A stretch of DNA of 61,096 nucleotides from positions 1-61,096 of the forward strand of contig JACNLB010000083.1 of assembly GCA_014381755.1 (NCBI GenBank), written 5' to 3'. Origin of the DNA: Fidelibacterota bacterium. GTDB taxonomy: Bacteria; Fidelibacterota; Marinisomatia; Marinisomatales; TCS55. The position numbers and the translations under genes are program-made. Below the pieces are notes generated by a model, which was given only the letters and a program-made list of their open reading frames with translations, made no database searches and had not been told where the DNA came from. Below, piece by piece: positions 28,960 through 38,668 of this stretch. Numbering within the stretch: position 1 is the first letter of the stretch; each line of letters begins with the position of its first letter.

Positions 28960-31900
28960 TTAGACACCCAGACATTATCTTTACCATAAACATCTCTGAG
29001 CTTTTTAATGAATTCCCGTCCGGATGAAACTCGAATATTATGGGCAAAAATGCGCTGGTCTTTACCTCCGTTTCCTGACATGTGAAACATCAAACCACAA
29101 CTACCGTGATATTTTTGTGCCAATGTATTAAAATCATCCACATCTTTTGGGTTCATTTGATCAAGCTCAAATTTTATATTTACATGTTTGGTATAATAAT
29201 CGCGTGCTTTATCCAGAGTAACAATTTCATCTGCAATGATTTTCAGATCACTGAAATCAGATGTGTCTGTTGGCCGGCCGCTGACAAAAACAATTTCGTC
29301 ATCATCCAATATGTCTTTAAACTTATCAAACACTGAACTGAATGCAAGTATTTCGGCTTGACCTCCAAGACATTCCAATTTGAAAAAAGCCATCTGATTG
29401 TTCTTGCGGTCAAAATGAAGTCTGAATTCCTGAATAGATCCACCAATTCGGACTGTATCCAGTTTTAATTCCTCTACATTTTCAGAGAAATCAAAATTAC
29501 TGAATTCCTCCAAGTCTTCAGCATACTTCAACAAAGGATGACCTGAAAGATATAAACCCAATACTTCTTTTTCCTTTTGTAAAGAAACGCTGTCTGTCCA
29601 ACTTTCAGCACTAACTAACTCAGGAATCATGGATGATTCACCATTGGTTGCCTGGCCAAAAAGATCCACTTGATTGCGGTGCCTATTTTCCTGGATTTGC
29701 TGACCGTACCTTAGGGAAATATCAATGGTTGCAAATTTTTCTGACCTTGTTCCTGCTAAACTATCCATGGCTCCGGCCATGATCAAGCTTTCCAGCACTC
29801 TTTTATTGACCGCTCGCAAATCCACACGAGACGTAAAATCAAATAAAGACTCAAAAGGTCCATCTTTATCGCGAGTAGCCAGGATATGCTCCAGAGCTTT
29901 TGATCCAACATTTTTAATGGCGTTTAGACCAAAGGAAATCGTTTTTTTATCCACCGGACGAAAGTTTATATCAGATACATTTACATCCGGCGCATCCACA
30001 GACATTCTTTGCTTTCGGCATTCATTAATCAAAATAACCACGCGGTCAATATTGGACATTTCGCTTGTCAGATTCGCGGACATGAATTCTGCCGGATAAT
30101 GGGTCTTGAGCCAAGCCGTCTGGTAGGCTACGTACGCATAGGCAGTTGAGTGACTTTTATTAAATCCATACTCTGCAAATTTTTCAATAAGGGCATAAAT
30201 TTCTTCGGCCGTTTTTCGGCCGATATCGTTCCCTTGCGCACCTTCTACAAATTTAACCTTCATTTCATCCATGAGCTTTTTAATCTTTTTCCCCATGGCA
30301 CGACGCATAATATCCGCTTCAGCAAGAGTAAATTTGGCAATCTCATGGGCGATCTGCATCACCTGCTCTTGGTATACAATAATGCCGTAGGTTTCATCCA
30401 ATATATGCTCCAGTGCAGGATGGATATAGGTGATCTTTTTCTTGCCGTGCTTGCGTTTGATAAAATTATCGATATTTTCCATGGGTCCTGGGCGATACAA
30501 GGCATTCATGGCGATGAGGTCTTCGATTTGAGTGGGTTTCAATTTTTTCAAAAATTCGCGCATTCCTGAAGATTCAAACTGGAAAACGCCTATGGTCATT
30601 CCTTTTGCAAACAACTTATACACTTTTGAGTCTTCCATATCAATTTTGGCGATATCTACCTTTTCACCGCGATTTTTCAACAACTTCAGAGCGTGATCAA
30701 TCACCGTCAAATTGCGGAGACCAAGGAAATCCATTTTTAATAAGCCCAGGTCTTCCAGTCCTTTCATATCATACTGACTGGTAATATCGCCCGTATTGGA
30801 TTTGAAAAGGGGTGTGTAGTCTGTCAAGTCTCCCGGTGTAACCACAACACCGGCAGCGTGAGTGGATGCGTGACGATTCATGCCTTCCAGCGTGAGTGCA
30901 TGTTCAATTAATTCTTTATATCTTCCATCGGCAGCTTCCCGCATTTCAGGATTTTGTTTCAATGCTTGATCTAAAGTTACAAACGGTCCAACGGGGATCA
31001 TTTTGGCAATTTTATCCACGTCGCCAAACGAAAAACCAAGTACTCGTCCTACATCACGGACTGCTTGGCGGGCTTTCATTTTTCCAAACGTAATAATTTG
31101 CGTTACGGAATTATCGCCATATTGCTCTTTGATATAATCGATAACTTCACCTCGACGTTCGATGCAAAAATCAATATCAATATCCGGCAGGCTGATTCGG
31201 TTCGGATTTAGAAATCGTTCAAAGAGTAAATCGTGTTTCATGGGATCTATGGTTGTGATATCCAAGGCATAAGACGCCAGGCTTCCCGCAGCAGAACCTC
31301 GACCCGGTCCAACAGGAATACCATTGTCTTTTGCATATTTTACAAAATCCATGGTAATGAGGAAATATCCTGCAAAGCCCATTTTTTTAATTACACCTAA
31401 TTCATGATCCAATCGGCCTTGGAGATCCGGTGTCATATCACCATAAATGTTGCGAACACCATCTTCACATAAATAGCGTAAATAATCATCCGGATCTTGG
31501 GATTGGGCATCTTCAGGGATCGGAAATGAAGGCAGATGATAATCGCCCATGGGTAATTCAAGATCGATGCTATCGGCAATTTTTCGTGTATTTTCCAGGG
31601 CATCGGGAAACTCCTTGAACAAATTATACATTTCATCTTGCGTTTTGAAGTAGAACTCCGGCGTGGCATAGCGCAGGCGGTTGGGATCATCTCTTTCCTT
31701 GCCGGTTCCTAAACAAATATGCACATCATGGGCTTCCGAGTGCTCCCGCTTGGCGTAATGGGCATCGTTTGTTGCAACCAGCGGCAAATCTAATTCCCTT
31801 GCTAATTTTGTAATGAGCTCCACATTGCGTTTTTCCTCATCAATACCATGATTTTGAATTTCCAGGTAATACCGCTCTGGAAACATTTCTGCATATTCTA

Positions 31901-32387
31901 AGGCTGTTTCTTTAGCGCCTTCCCAATCATTATTTATTAATTTTTCAGTCACTTCTCCTTTTAAACACCCGGAAGAACAAATTAACCCTTCACTGTGTTC
32001 CTTAAGCAATTCTTTATCCACCCGAGGACGATAATAAAACCCTTCCAAATAACCATGAGTGACTAACTTCATCAAGTTGCGGTAACCGGTAATATTTTGT
32101 GCCAGTAATATGAGATGATTATTCCCCCAGCCGCCTTCCGCTCTTGGTTTCTTGTCAAAACGGCTGCCATGTGCAACGTAGATTTCACAACCGATGATGG
32201 GTTTTACACCTGCATTTTTTGCAGATTTATAATAGGGAATTACACTGAACATATTGCCATGTTCCGTGAGCGCCACCGAATCCATCTTCAAATCGTCAAT
32301 GGTATTCACCAGCGTCTGAACGGTCTGGGCGCCGTCTAAGAGACTGTAATCTGAATGATTATGTAAATGGACGAATTCAGCGGACAT
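28956..32387 (-). CDS. dnaE: DNA polymerase III alpha subunit
   Basis: Replicative C-family polymerase of 1143 residues, DnaE1 length. The N-terminal PHP domain begins 'FVHLHNHSDYSLLDGAQ' with the HXH metal motif. The palm catalytic aspartates are in 'LPDIDIDFCIERRGEV'. The finger region has 'FNKSHSTAYAYVAYQTAWLK', followed by tandem HhH, an OB fold near 'GGSIQEFRLHFDRKNNQMAFFKLE', and a short C-terminal region. It overlaps the UbiA-family gene upstream by 11 nt and dtd downstream by 4 nt. Confidence 0.98.
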   Translation of the reverse strand: MSAEFVHLHNHSDYSLLDGAQTVQTLVNTIDDLKMDSVALTEHGNMFSVIPYYKSAKNAGVKPIIGCEIYVAHGSRFDKKPRAEGGWGNNHLILLAQNITGYRNLMKLVTHGYLEGFYYRPRVDKELLKEHSEGLICSSGCLKGEVTEKLINNDWEGAKETALEYAEMFPERYYLEIQNHGIDEEKRNVELITKLARELDLPLVATNDAHYAKREHSEAHDVHICLGTGKERDDPNRLRYATPEFYFKTQDEMYNLFKEFPDALENTRKIADSIDLELPMGDYHLPSFPIPEDAQSQDPDDYLRYLCEDGVRNIYGDMTPDLQGRLDHELGVIKKMGFAGYFLITMDFVKYAKDNGIPVGPGRGSAAGSLASYALDITTIDPMKHDLLFERFLNPNRISLPDIDIDFCIERRGEVIDYIKEQYGDNSVTQIITFGKMKARQAVRDVGRVLGFSFGDVDKIAKMIPVGPFVTLDQALKQNPEMREAADGRYKELIEHALTLEGMNRHASTHAAGVVVTPGDLTDYTPLFKSNTGDITSQYDMKGLEDLGLLKMDFLGLRNLTVIDHALKLLKNRGEKVDIAKIDMEDSKVYKLFAKGMTIGVFQFESSGMREFLKKLKPTQIEDLIAMNALYRPGPMENIDNFIKRKHGKKKITYIHPALEHILDETYGIIVYQEQVMQIAHEIAKFTLAEADIMRRAMGKKIKKLMDEMKVKFVEGAQGNDIGRKTAEEIYALIEKFAEYGFNKSHSTAYAYVAYQTAWLKTHYPAEFMSANLTSEMSNIDRVVILINECRKQRMSVDAPDVNVSDINFRPVDKKTISFGLNAIKNVGSKALEHILATRDKDGPFESLFDFTSRVDLRAVNKRVLESLIMAGAMDSLAGTRSEKFATIDISLRYGQQIQENRHRNQVDLFGQATNGESSMIPELVSAESWTDSVSLQKEKEVLGLYLSGHPLLKYAEDLEEFSNFDFSENVEELKLDTVRIGGSIQEFRLHFDRKNNQMAFFKLECLGGQAEILAFSSVFDKFKDILDDDEIVFVSGRPTDTSDFSDLKIIADEIVTLDKARDYYTKHVNIKFELDQMNPKDVDDFNTLAQKYHGSCGLMFHMSGNGGKDQRIFAHNIRVSSGREFIKKLRDVYGKDNVWVSN

Positions 32388-33222
32388 AATTATCGATGAA
32401 AAAAGCCATTAATCCTGCAATAGTACTGAATTTTAATACCTCGGAAAATCGTTTCGCCGGCTTAATTGCCGGCGATTTCAGAAACGAAAATACAATGATT
32501 GCCAAAGGTATTTCCACTCCTAAAACAAGGATAATCAAATAAGGAAAACCATAATAATTTTTAAAAAAAGGAATTAACGCTCCTACGCCAATTATACATG
32601 CTGCGGATATAGTAACTCTAGCTGATTTTTCTAGTCCGGCTTTTACGGGAAATGTTTTTAATCCTGCTTGTGCGTCGCCTTCAATGTCGGCCATATCCTT
32701 AACCAGTTCTCGTACAAATGTGAGTCCAAAGGCCAAACATGCCGGAATGATCATAATGTTTATTTGTTCAAAGGCAGCGCCGGAAAAAATGAATGCCAGT
32801 CCCAAAATTGCAGCTACTGCAGCATTACCAATCAACGGAGTCCCTTTAAGGAATTTGCTGTAAATAACCATAGCAGGAAGCGCCAAACCAACGGCAATGA
32901 ATTGAGCCATAGGGTTTAATTCTAATGTCAATACACTGCCAATCACGAATAAAATTATTGCCAAATACAAGGCTGTTCTTTTTTTCACATGTCCCGTCAC
33001 CAAAGGGCGTTTGGGACGATTTATAACATCCGTTTTATAGTCCAAGACATCATTATATGCATTTGAGGCGGCATTATAACACACCACAACAAGAATAGTT
33101 ATTAAAAGTGTTTTTGTATCATTTAGTTCATTCAAAATACTGGCACACACCACCATGGCAAAAGCGGATGTAAGTAAATTTAAAGGACGTAATAGTATTA
33201 TATGCTGCCAGAAATTCTTCAT
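32377..33222 (-). CDS. UbiA-family prenyltransferase, DGGGP-synthase-like
   Basis: Integral membrane prenyltransferase, 281 residues, about eight or nine helices. The first Asp-rich motif is 'NAYNDVLDYKTDVINRPKRP' and the second is 'LVKDMADIEGD'. The 'NRPKRPLVTGHV' form is typical of the geranylgeranylglycerol-phosphate geranylgeranyltransferase/chlorophyll-synthase branch rather than UbiA or MenA proper. The prenyl acceptor could be a glycerol phosphate, a quinone precursor or a porphyrin, and the neighbours (prmC, dnaE) do not decide it. The start overlaps the prmC stop (ATGA). Confidence 0.85.
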   Translation of the reverse strand: MKNFWQHIILLRPLNLLTSAFAMVVCASILNELNDTKTLLITILVVVCYNAASNAYNDVLDYKTDVINRPKRPLVTGHVKKRTALYLAIILFVIGSVLTLELNPMAQFIAVGLALPAMVIYSKFLKGTPLIGNAAVAAILGLAFIFSGAAFEQINIMIIPACLAFGLTFVRELVKDMADIEGDAQAGLKTFPVKAGLEKSARVTISAACIIGVGALIPFFKNYYGFPYLIILVLGVEIPLAIIVFSFLKSPAIKPAKRFSEVLKFSTIAGLMAFFIDNYVR

Positions 33223-34082
33223 AAAATTTGAACCTTGAGGATGCGCTCATCTGAATTAAAATCCGAAATAAGTTCCAAATGTTCAAAACCCTCTTTATCA
33301 AAACATTCCTTTACTTTTTGTGGATGATTGCCGAGTCCCGCTTCCATAATGAGCCAACCACTGGGGTGAACCCATTTATTGGCCGTTTCAGCCAAATGCT
33401 GATAAAATAATAAACCGTTTCCATTATCCGTTAATGCCAAATTCGGTTCATGATCCCGGACTTCTGTTGTAAGGGAAGACATTTCTTTTTCCGGAATATA
33501 AGGCGGATTCATTAACAAGCCATCGTATATAGGTTTAGGAGGATTGAATCTCAAAAAATCTGTTTGTAAAAATTGGACATTGGCTACATTGTTTATTGAG
33601 GCATTTTCTTCGGCGATTGCTAATGCGCGTCCGGAAATATCCAAACCTAGAACCGTTGCATTTGGAATTTCAGCGGCGACTGAAATTGCAATACATCCGG
33701 ATCCTGTTCCAATATCCACAATTTGAGGGCGATCTATTTCCCGGAGCGTATAAATAGCTACATCTACCAATCGTTCTGTTTCAGGCCGGGGAATGAGTAC
33801 GGATGTATTTACATTAAATCTGCGCCCGTAAAATTCTGTCCAACCGGTTATATATTGGGCTGGAATGCCATGTGCTCGGTTTCTGATCCACTGCTGAAAA
33901 AGTTCTCTTTGCTGATTAGTTAATTCATTTTCCTGAATGTATAATTCAGATTTTGTACAGTTTAATAATGAGGATAAAAGCCACTCGGCTTCTTGGGTAT
34001 TGTCTTCCAGGGTAAGTGCAAGTTCAGCTGCTGACCACTTCAGCCAATTGTTGATTTGGCTATCTTGGGGAACAGTGCCCAC
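33219..34082 (-). CDS. prmC: Release factor glutamine methyltransferase PrmC
   Basis: SAM-dependent N5-glutamine methyltransferase that modifies the GGQ motif of release factors. It has 287 residues: an N-terminal helical domain, then 'YITGWTEFYGRRFNV', 'VLIPRPETERLV', the SAM motif 'VDIGTGSGCIAISVA', and the catalytic 'NPPYIP'. The GTG start follows the prfA TAA directly (TAAGTG), so the enzyme is translated together with its substrate RF1, a conserved arrangement in bacteria. Confidence 0.97.
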   Translation of the reverse strand: MGTVPQDSQINNWLKWSAAELALTLEDNTQEAEWLLSSLLNCTKSELYIQENELTNQQRELFQQWIRNRAHGIPAQYITGWTEFYGRRFNVNTSVLIPRPETERLVDVAIYTLREIDRPQIVDIGTGSGCIAISVAAEIPNATVLGLDISGRALAIAEENASINNVANVQFLQTDFLRFNPPKPIYDGLLMNPPYIPEKEMSSLTTEVRDHEPNLALTDNGNGLLFYQHLAETANKWVHPSGWLIMEAGLGNHPQKVKECFDKEGFEHLELISDFNSDERILKVQIL

Positions 34083-35144
34083 TTAATCCCCAGCCAGTTG
34101 TTCCTGCTGTTCCGCCAATTTCAACTGTTCAATTAATTCAGAAATATCACCATCTAAAACAGCATCAAGATTATATGCTGTATAATTTATACGGTGATCT
34201 GTAATCCGTCCTTGTGAAAAATTATATGTGCGAATCTTTGCTGACCTATCCCCTGTGGATACCATAGATTTCCGAGCGGATGCCCGTTCTTGAGCCAAGC
34301 GTTCCTGTTCTTGTGCCAATAATCTTGAGCGTAATACTTTCATGGCCAACAGACGATTCTGATGCTGGGATTTTTCATCTTGACACGAAACAACCAAACC
34401 TGAAGGTAAATGTGTTATCCGAATGGCAGATTCAGTTTTATTAACGTGCTGACCTCCGGCACCACTGGCGCGGAATGTATCAATTTTCAAATCGCCTTCA
34501 TTAATGTCAATTTCTGCTTCTTCTGCTTCAGGAAGAACGGCCACGGTTGCTGCTGACGTATGAACTCGTCCGCCGGCTTCTGTTTTTGGTACACGTTGTA
34601 CACGATGAACACCACTCTCAAATTTCATCAGTCCATAAGCACCCTTACCTGTAATTGAAAAAATAACCTCTTTATATCCGCCAATTCCCGTATCATTCAT
34701 TTCCATGATTTCACGGGTCCAGTTGTTGCGTTCGGCAAAACGTGAATATAACCGAAACAAATCCGCTGCAAATAAAGCTGCTTCATCACCGCCAGTACCT
34801 GCCCTTATTTCAACAATTGTATTTTTATCATCATTGGGGTCTTTTGGAATAAGCATAACTTTTAATTCATTTTCAAGTGATCCCTTTTTTGCCTTCAGTT
34901 CAGATAATTCTTCCTGGACTATCTCCTTCAACTCTTGATCCTCACCCTTAAGTATATCTTCATCATCCGCTATTTGTTGTAAAACGTCGAGATATTCCTG
35001 ACCCTTCAAAACGATGGGGCCTAATTGGCTGTGTTCCTGGGCAGTAACTTTTAACTTATTATGATCATTCATTACCTCAGGGTCAGCTAATAGTTTGTTT
35101 AATTCTTCTTGGCGGGCAATGACAGTTTCTATCTTATTTTTCAC
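34083..35144 (-). CDS. prfA: Peptide chain release factor 1
   Basis: Class I release factor reading UAA and UAG, 353 residues. The catalytic loop is '[17 protein letters not shown]'. The codon-recognition tripeptide in '[18 protein letters not shown]' reads P-K-T instead of the common PAT/PVT of RF1. The surrounding sequence and overall length are RF1-like rather than RF2-like (no SPF), so I call RF1. It starts with GTG, overlapping the upstream stop as GTGA, and is followed immediately by prmC. Confidence 0.96.
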   Translation of the reverse strand: MKNKIETVIARQEELNKLLADPEVMNDHNKLKVTAQEHSQLGPIVLKGQEYLDVLQQIADDEDILKGEDQELKEIVQEELSELKAKKGSLENELKVMLIPKDPNDDKNTIVEIRAGTGGDEAALFAADLFRLYSRFAERNNWTREIMEMNDTGIGGYKEVIFSITGKGAYGLMKFESGVHRVQRVPKTEAGGRVHTSAATVAVLPEAEEAEIDINEGDLKIDTFRASGAGGQHVNKTESAIRITHLPSGLVVSCQDEKSQHQNRLLAMKVLRSRLLAQEQERLAQERASARKSMVSTGDRSAKIRTYNFSQGRITDHRINYTAYNLDAVLDGDISELIEQLKLAEQQEQLAGD

Positions 35145-36079
35145 CCGATGGCCTCTGCTGTATATTCTTTACCAACCATTTCATCATATTTTTCACCAAA
35201 GGCATTCTGCAACGCAGTAATCGCTACAGCTATCATTTCATCTTCCGGCGGTTGCGTTGTAATTCGCTGTAACCATAATCCGGGAGTTCTTAAAGCGCGG
35301 AAGAAATATGATTTATCTTTTCGTGCTGTAATTTTTATTACCTCATACGAAATTCCTGCAACGAGGGGCATAAGGGGCAAATGAAAAGCCAAGCGATGAA
35401 AAATGGTAATTTCACCAAAAATGATCATGACAATTGTATCTATCAAAGCAAAAACGAGTATGGCAGATAAAAGGACAATGAATAAGAAGCTCGTTCCACA
35501 GCGGGGATGATAGGTAGAAAAAGATTGTGCATTATCAATATTCACATCTTTACCGGATTCAAAATTGAACACCACACGATGCTCCGCCCCATGGTATCTA
35601 AATAAGCGTTTAACATCTTTCATCAACGAAATAGCAAGTAAATACAGAATGAAGAAGGTTATACGAAACAGCCCCGAAACTAGGTTAAAGACCAATGCTT
35701 CCTTTTCTATATCCATCAACCATGTGGTTAATCCTAAAGGAGCGACGAGAAACATTCCCACTGCTAATAAAATAGCAAAAAAAGTTGTAAAGAAATTAGC
35801 CAGTTTACCTGGTGGATTTTCTGCTTCTTCCGGCATGGCTATATCTGCTGACCACTGTAAGGTTTTCATACCCATTTTCATGGATTCGAATAAAGCCATC
35901 ATACCTCTGAGGATAGGTTTTTTCCAAAACCCTGATGTTTCAACTCGCGATGTAAATTCATGTTTATCCACGTGCACTGTTCCTTCCGGATCGCGTACAG
36001 CTGTTGCGAAGGCGCCGGGAACACGCATCATAACACCTTCAATGACAGCTTGACCGCCAACAAGGATAGATGGTTTCAT
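35141..36079 (-). CDS. DUF1385 family membrane protein (YqhQ-like)
   Basis: Inner-membrane protein of unknown function, 312 residues from the ATG at 36079. I prefer this to 36103 because family members begin close to '[13 protein letters not shown]'. The N-terminal '[22 protein letters not shown]' block and '[13 protein letters not shown]...HPRCGTSF' block are the family hallmarks, with four to six membrane helices between and after. The His, Glu and Cys residues of those blocks suggest a metal or catalytic site. It is commonly found next to prfA and rpmE, as here. The rpmE terminator lies just upstream, so it may have its own promoter or depend on read-through. Confidence 0.92.
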   Translation of the reverse strand: MKPSILVGGQAVIEGVMMRVPGAFATAVRDPEGTVHVDKHEFTSRVETSGFWKKPILRGMMALFESMKMGMKTLQWSADIAMPEEAENPPGKLANFFTTFFAILLAVGMFLVAPLGLTTWLMDIEKEALVFNLVSGLFRITFFILYLLAISLMKDVKRLFRYHGAEHRVVFNFESGKDVNIDNAQSFSTYHPRCGTSFLFIVLLSAILVFALIDTIVMIIFGEITIFHRLAFHLPLMPLVAGISYEVIKITARKDKSYFFRALRTPGLWLQRITTQPPEDEMIAVAITALQNAFGEKYDEMVGKEYTAEAIG

Positions 36080-36114
36080 TATGGTTAAAAGTAGATGTTT
36101 CATAGGGTTCAGGC

Positions 36115-36159
36115 AAAAAAAATGGCTCCAAAAAGGATGTACCTGTTCACGGAGCCATT
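36115..36159 (-). terminator. Rho-independent terminator after rpmE
   Basis: On the minus strand AATGGCTCC (36159-36151) pairs perfectly with GGAGCCATT (36129-36121) across a 21-nt loop and runs into eight consecutive T (36122-36115). It begins 16 bp after the rpmE stop and closes the rho-to-rpmE transcript. Confidence 0.85.
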
Positions 36160-36175
36160 ATATTTTTCTATATAG

Positions 36176-36382
36176 TTACTGGGCTATTTTTCCGTATTTC
36201 TCCTTGAATTTTTCAATTCGTCCAGCTGTATCCACCAGTTTCTGCTTACCTGAAAAGAATGGATGGCAGACAGAACATATTTCAATCCGCTGATCACCCA
36301 ACGTGCTGTACACTTCGAATGAATGGCCACAAGCACAATGTACCTTGCCTAGTTTATAATCGGGATGTATTCCCTGTTTCAT
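36176..36382 (-). CDS. rpmE: 50S ribosomal protein L31
   Basis: Ribosomal protein of 68 residues, full length. It is the zinc-binding (C+) form: cysteines in 'HCACGHSF' and '[15 protein letters not shown]' make the four-Cys site. A strong ribosome-binding site (AAGGAG) precedes the ATG, in contrast to the coupled genes around it. It is followed by a good intrinsic terminator. It is the last gene after the aspartate aminotransferase. Confidence 0.98.
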   Translation of the reverse strand: MKQGIHPDYKLGKVHCACGHSFEVYSTLGDQRIEICSVCHPFFSGKQKLVDTAGRIEKFKEKYGKIAQ

Positions 36383-36395
36383 GATAAAACTCCTT

Positions 36396-37607
36396 TTATA
36401 TCAATTTTTCTAAAGCGCTTGCCACCTTCGAAATACCGCGCTTAATTGTTTCTTTGTCAGTGGCACACGAAAATCTTATATGTCCTGGTGCTCCAAAACC
36501 ATCTCCAGGCACCGTAACTACAGCCTCCGAATTTAATATATAATCACTCAGGTCGAAAGAATCCTGAATAACTTTTCCATTGGCTTTTTTACCCATATAT
36601 TCTGAAAAATTCGGGAATGTATAAAAAGCACCGCCCGGTACCGCACAGGACACTCTTGGGATATCATTTAACAGTTTAACCATCAAATCCCTCCGTTCCA
36701 TAAATTGTAAACGCATATCTTCTACGGGCTGTTGATCTCCCGACAGTGCTGCAATACCGGCTCGCTGGCCAATGGAATTAGCGCAGGATGTTGCCTGGCC
36801 TTGAATTTTACTCATGGCCTTAATGATCGTTTTGTCTCCAGCTGCATACCCAATTCGCCAACCCGTCATAGCGTAGGTTTTTGAAAGACTCAAACATGTG
36901 ATTACTCTAGCCCCGATATTTTGGTCACGGTTTAGTTTTTCAGTGCTGACAAATTCTCCATCAAACACGAGACGTTCATAACATTCATCGGAGATCACAG
37001 TCCAATCGTGTTTTACGGCCAGTTTTAGTAATTGAACAAGCGCTTCTGCGCTCCAAAGACCTCCGGTTGGATTTGAAGGTGAATTGACGATCACTCCTTT
37101 TATATCAGGTGTTATCTTATTTTCAAGATCAGCGAAATCTGCTTCAAACTGCTTATCCGGCAGTGTATCTACTAAAATCGGTTCTGCATCTGCAAGACGT
37201 ACAAATTCAGGAAATGATACCCAATATGGAGAAAACACAACTACTTTATCTCCCTTATCAAACAGCACTTGGCAGGCGTTGTATAAACTTTGCTTTTCAC
37301 CATTGGAAACAAGAATTTCAGTTGGTACATAATCCAAGCCATTTTCCCGTTTCAATTTTTCACAAATTGCTTGACGCAGTTCAATCATCCCCGGGCCGGC
37401 AGTATATTTTGTAAAACCGTCATCCATAGCCGTTTTCCCTGCAGCAATGATATGGTCTGGTGTATTGAAATCCGGTTCGCCAACACTGAAGTTAATCACA
37501 TCGATTCCCTGGGATCTCATTTCTGCTGCCTTGGAAGCCATTTCCAAGGTAAAGGAAGGCTTAACCCGCGCAACGCGGGATGCCAGTTTTACAGTTTGGG
37601 ATGTCAC
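36396..37607 (-). CDS. Class I aminotransferase, aspartate aminotransferase (AspB-type)
   Basis: PLP enzyme of subgroup I-gamma, 403 residues, transferring amino groups between aspartate and 2-oxoglutarate. It shows '[16 protein letters not shown]' at the N-terminus, 'NSPSNPTGG', '[14 protein letters not shown]', the PLP lysine in '[15 protein letters not shown]', and the substrate arginine in '[10 protein letters not shown]'. The GTG start lies directly after the TAA of the Cas6b-like gene (TAAGTG), so the two are translationally linked. rpmE follows after 13 bp. Prephenate aminotransferase activity is possible in this subgroup. Confidence 0.94.
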   Translation of the reverse strand: MTSQTVKLASRVARVKPSFTLEMASKAAEMRSQGIDVINFSVGEPDFNTPDHIIAAGKTAMDDGFTKYTAGPGMIELRQAICEKLKRENGLDYVPTEILVSNGEKQSLYNACQVLFDKGDKVVVFSPYWVSFPEFVRLADAEPILVDTLPDKQFEADFADLENKITPDIKGVIVNSPSNPTGGLWSAEALVQLLKLAVKHDWTVISDECYERLVFDGEFVSTEKLNRDQNIGARVITCLSLSKTYAMTGWRIGYAAGDKTIIKAMSKIQGQATSCANSIGQRAGIAALSGDQQPVEDMRLQFMERRDLMVKLLNDIPRVSCAVPGGAFYTFPNFSEYMGKKANGKVIQDSFDLSDYILNSEAVVTVPGDGFGAPGHIRFSCATDKETIKRGISKVASALEKLI

Positions 37608-38606
37608 TTATAGTTCGTGTTGTTTTTTGTGAAATTCAGGGCTGTTAAATTTGTCATCTTCTGAATTTGGAATTTTCTTCTTGGGTCGTCCGGGTTTTTT
37701 TGGTTTTTTAGCCATTGGTTGTTCTTCCTCTTCAATGTCAAATTCTTCTGAAAGTACTTTTTTAGTACTTTTTTTAGGTTTACGATTTTTAACCTTGTGG
37801 CGTTTTGGTTTTGGAACATCTTCTACAGAAACCCCTTCCAAATCTGATTCAGCCATTGCGTTAGATAGAGATTCTTCTCCATCCTCTGCTTTTCCTTTTA
37901 AGCTTTCTTCATCAAACGAGAATGATTGTGGGTTAAACATACCGTACACTGCTCCATAACCGCGGGTAATTCCATTGCCAATACCCAAATAATTTGGTAA
38001 TAGAAAATTGGTTCTGAATTCACCTGAAAACGCTCCCCAATTACGTTCATCTACCGGTTTGGGGAACATGGATGTGAGGTTCACTTTTGTGAATATTTTT
38101 TCTTGGAGCTCCACTCCCATCTCTCGGGATAAAAAGACAATATTTTGGCCAAGCAAGCGATTCAAAAAACCGATACGTTCCATATTATTCAAAAATCGAT
38201 ATCGGCTTCCTGTTGTTTGATTCAGCGCTACCCACGGCGTCAACAACCGATAGCGAATCAATCGGTCCACAGGCCTAAACTGGTCATCTTTTACGTCAAC
38301 TTCCGTATCAAAGACTTGAAACGTTATATTCCCAAAATCCAAGATATCCAAATGTTTGGCTATCTCAACAATGGGATCTACACCTTCATTTATACCAATC
38401 ATATATACTTGCTCATTCAGTATTTTTATTTGAACACGCGGGTATAAAAACCGGTTTCTATAAGTACCATCCATCATAGGTACTATTTCTAAATCAGGAT
38501 ATTGGCGCATAAATACACCTTTGACCTGATAGGGTGTTTTTCTAACAGGTTTATCAGTTATTACTCGAGCAATAACTGTCCGAATTGGAGGACTGCTATA
38601 TTCCAT
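37608..38606 (-). CDS. Cas6b-like RAMP-fold protein with lysine-rich tail, no CRISPR context
   Basis: A 332-residue protein whose first ~230 residues resemble Cas6b crRNA-processing proteins by eye: 'YQVKGVFMRQYPD', 'FLYPRVQIKILNEQVYMIGINEG', 'RLLTPWVALNQ', 'LNRLLGQNIVFLSREMGVE', and the glycine-rich C-terminal loop 'PNYLGIGNGITRGYGAVYG'. Cas6b enzymes use N-terminal histidines near residue 40. Here that stretch ('DLEIVPMMDGTYRNR') has none, so it may bind RNA without cutting. Residues about 240-332 are a charged, low-complexity tail with basic clusters ('KPKRHKVKNRKPKKSTKK', 'KKPGRPKKK'). A good SD (AAGAGG) precedes the ATG. It lies between rho and an aminotransferase gene in one apparent operon, with no array or other cas gene in the window. 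Family assignment is from memory and needs a profile search. Confidence 0.65.
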   Translation of the reverse strand: MEYSSPPIRTVIARVITDKPVRKTPYQVKGVFMRQYPDLEIVPMMDGTYRNRFLYPRVQIKILNEQVYMIGINEGVDPIVEIAKHLDILDFGNITFQVFDTEVDVKDDQFRPVDRLIRYRLLTPWVALNQTTGSRYRFLNNMERIGFLNRLLGQNIVFLSREMGVELQEKIFTKVNLTSMFPKPVDERNWGAFSGEFRTNFLLPNYLGIGNGITRGYGAVYGMFNPQSFSFDEESLKGKAEDGEESLSNAMAESDLEGVSVEDVPKPKRHKVKNRKPKKSTKKVLSEEFDIEEEEQPMAKKPKKPGRPKKKIPNSEDDKFNSPEFHKKQHEL

Positions 38607-38668
38607 GTATATACCTCTTACACTTGTTTATAATTGAAAAGCGCTACACTTTTCACTGGAAGTTAAAC

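Noticed and set aside
30150-30569. 139-aa plus-strand ORF opposite dnaE
   Set aside because: Antisense to the DnaE polymerase domain and without any recognisable motif.
35565-36053. 162-aa plus-strand ORF opposite the DUF1385 gene
   Set aside because: Antisense shadow of a gene with clear family motifs; composition is typical of complementary-strand translation.
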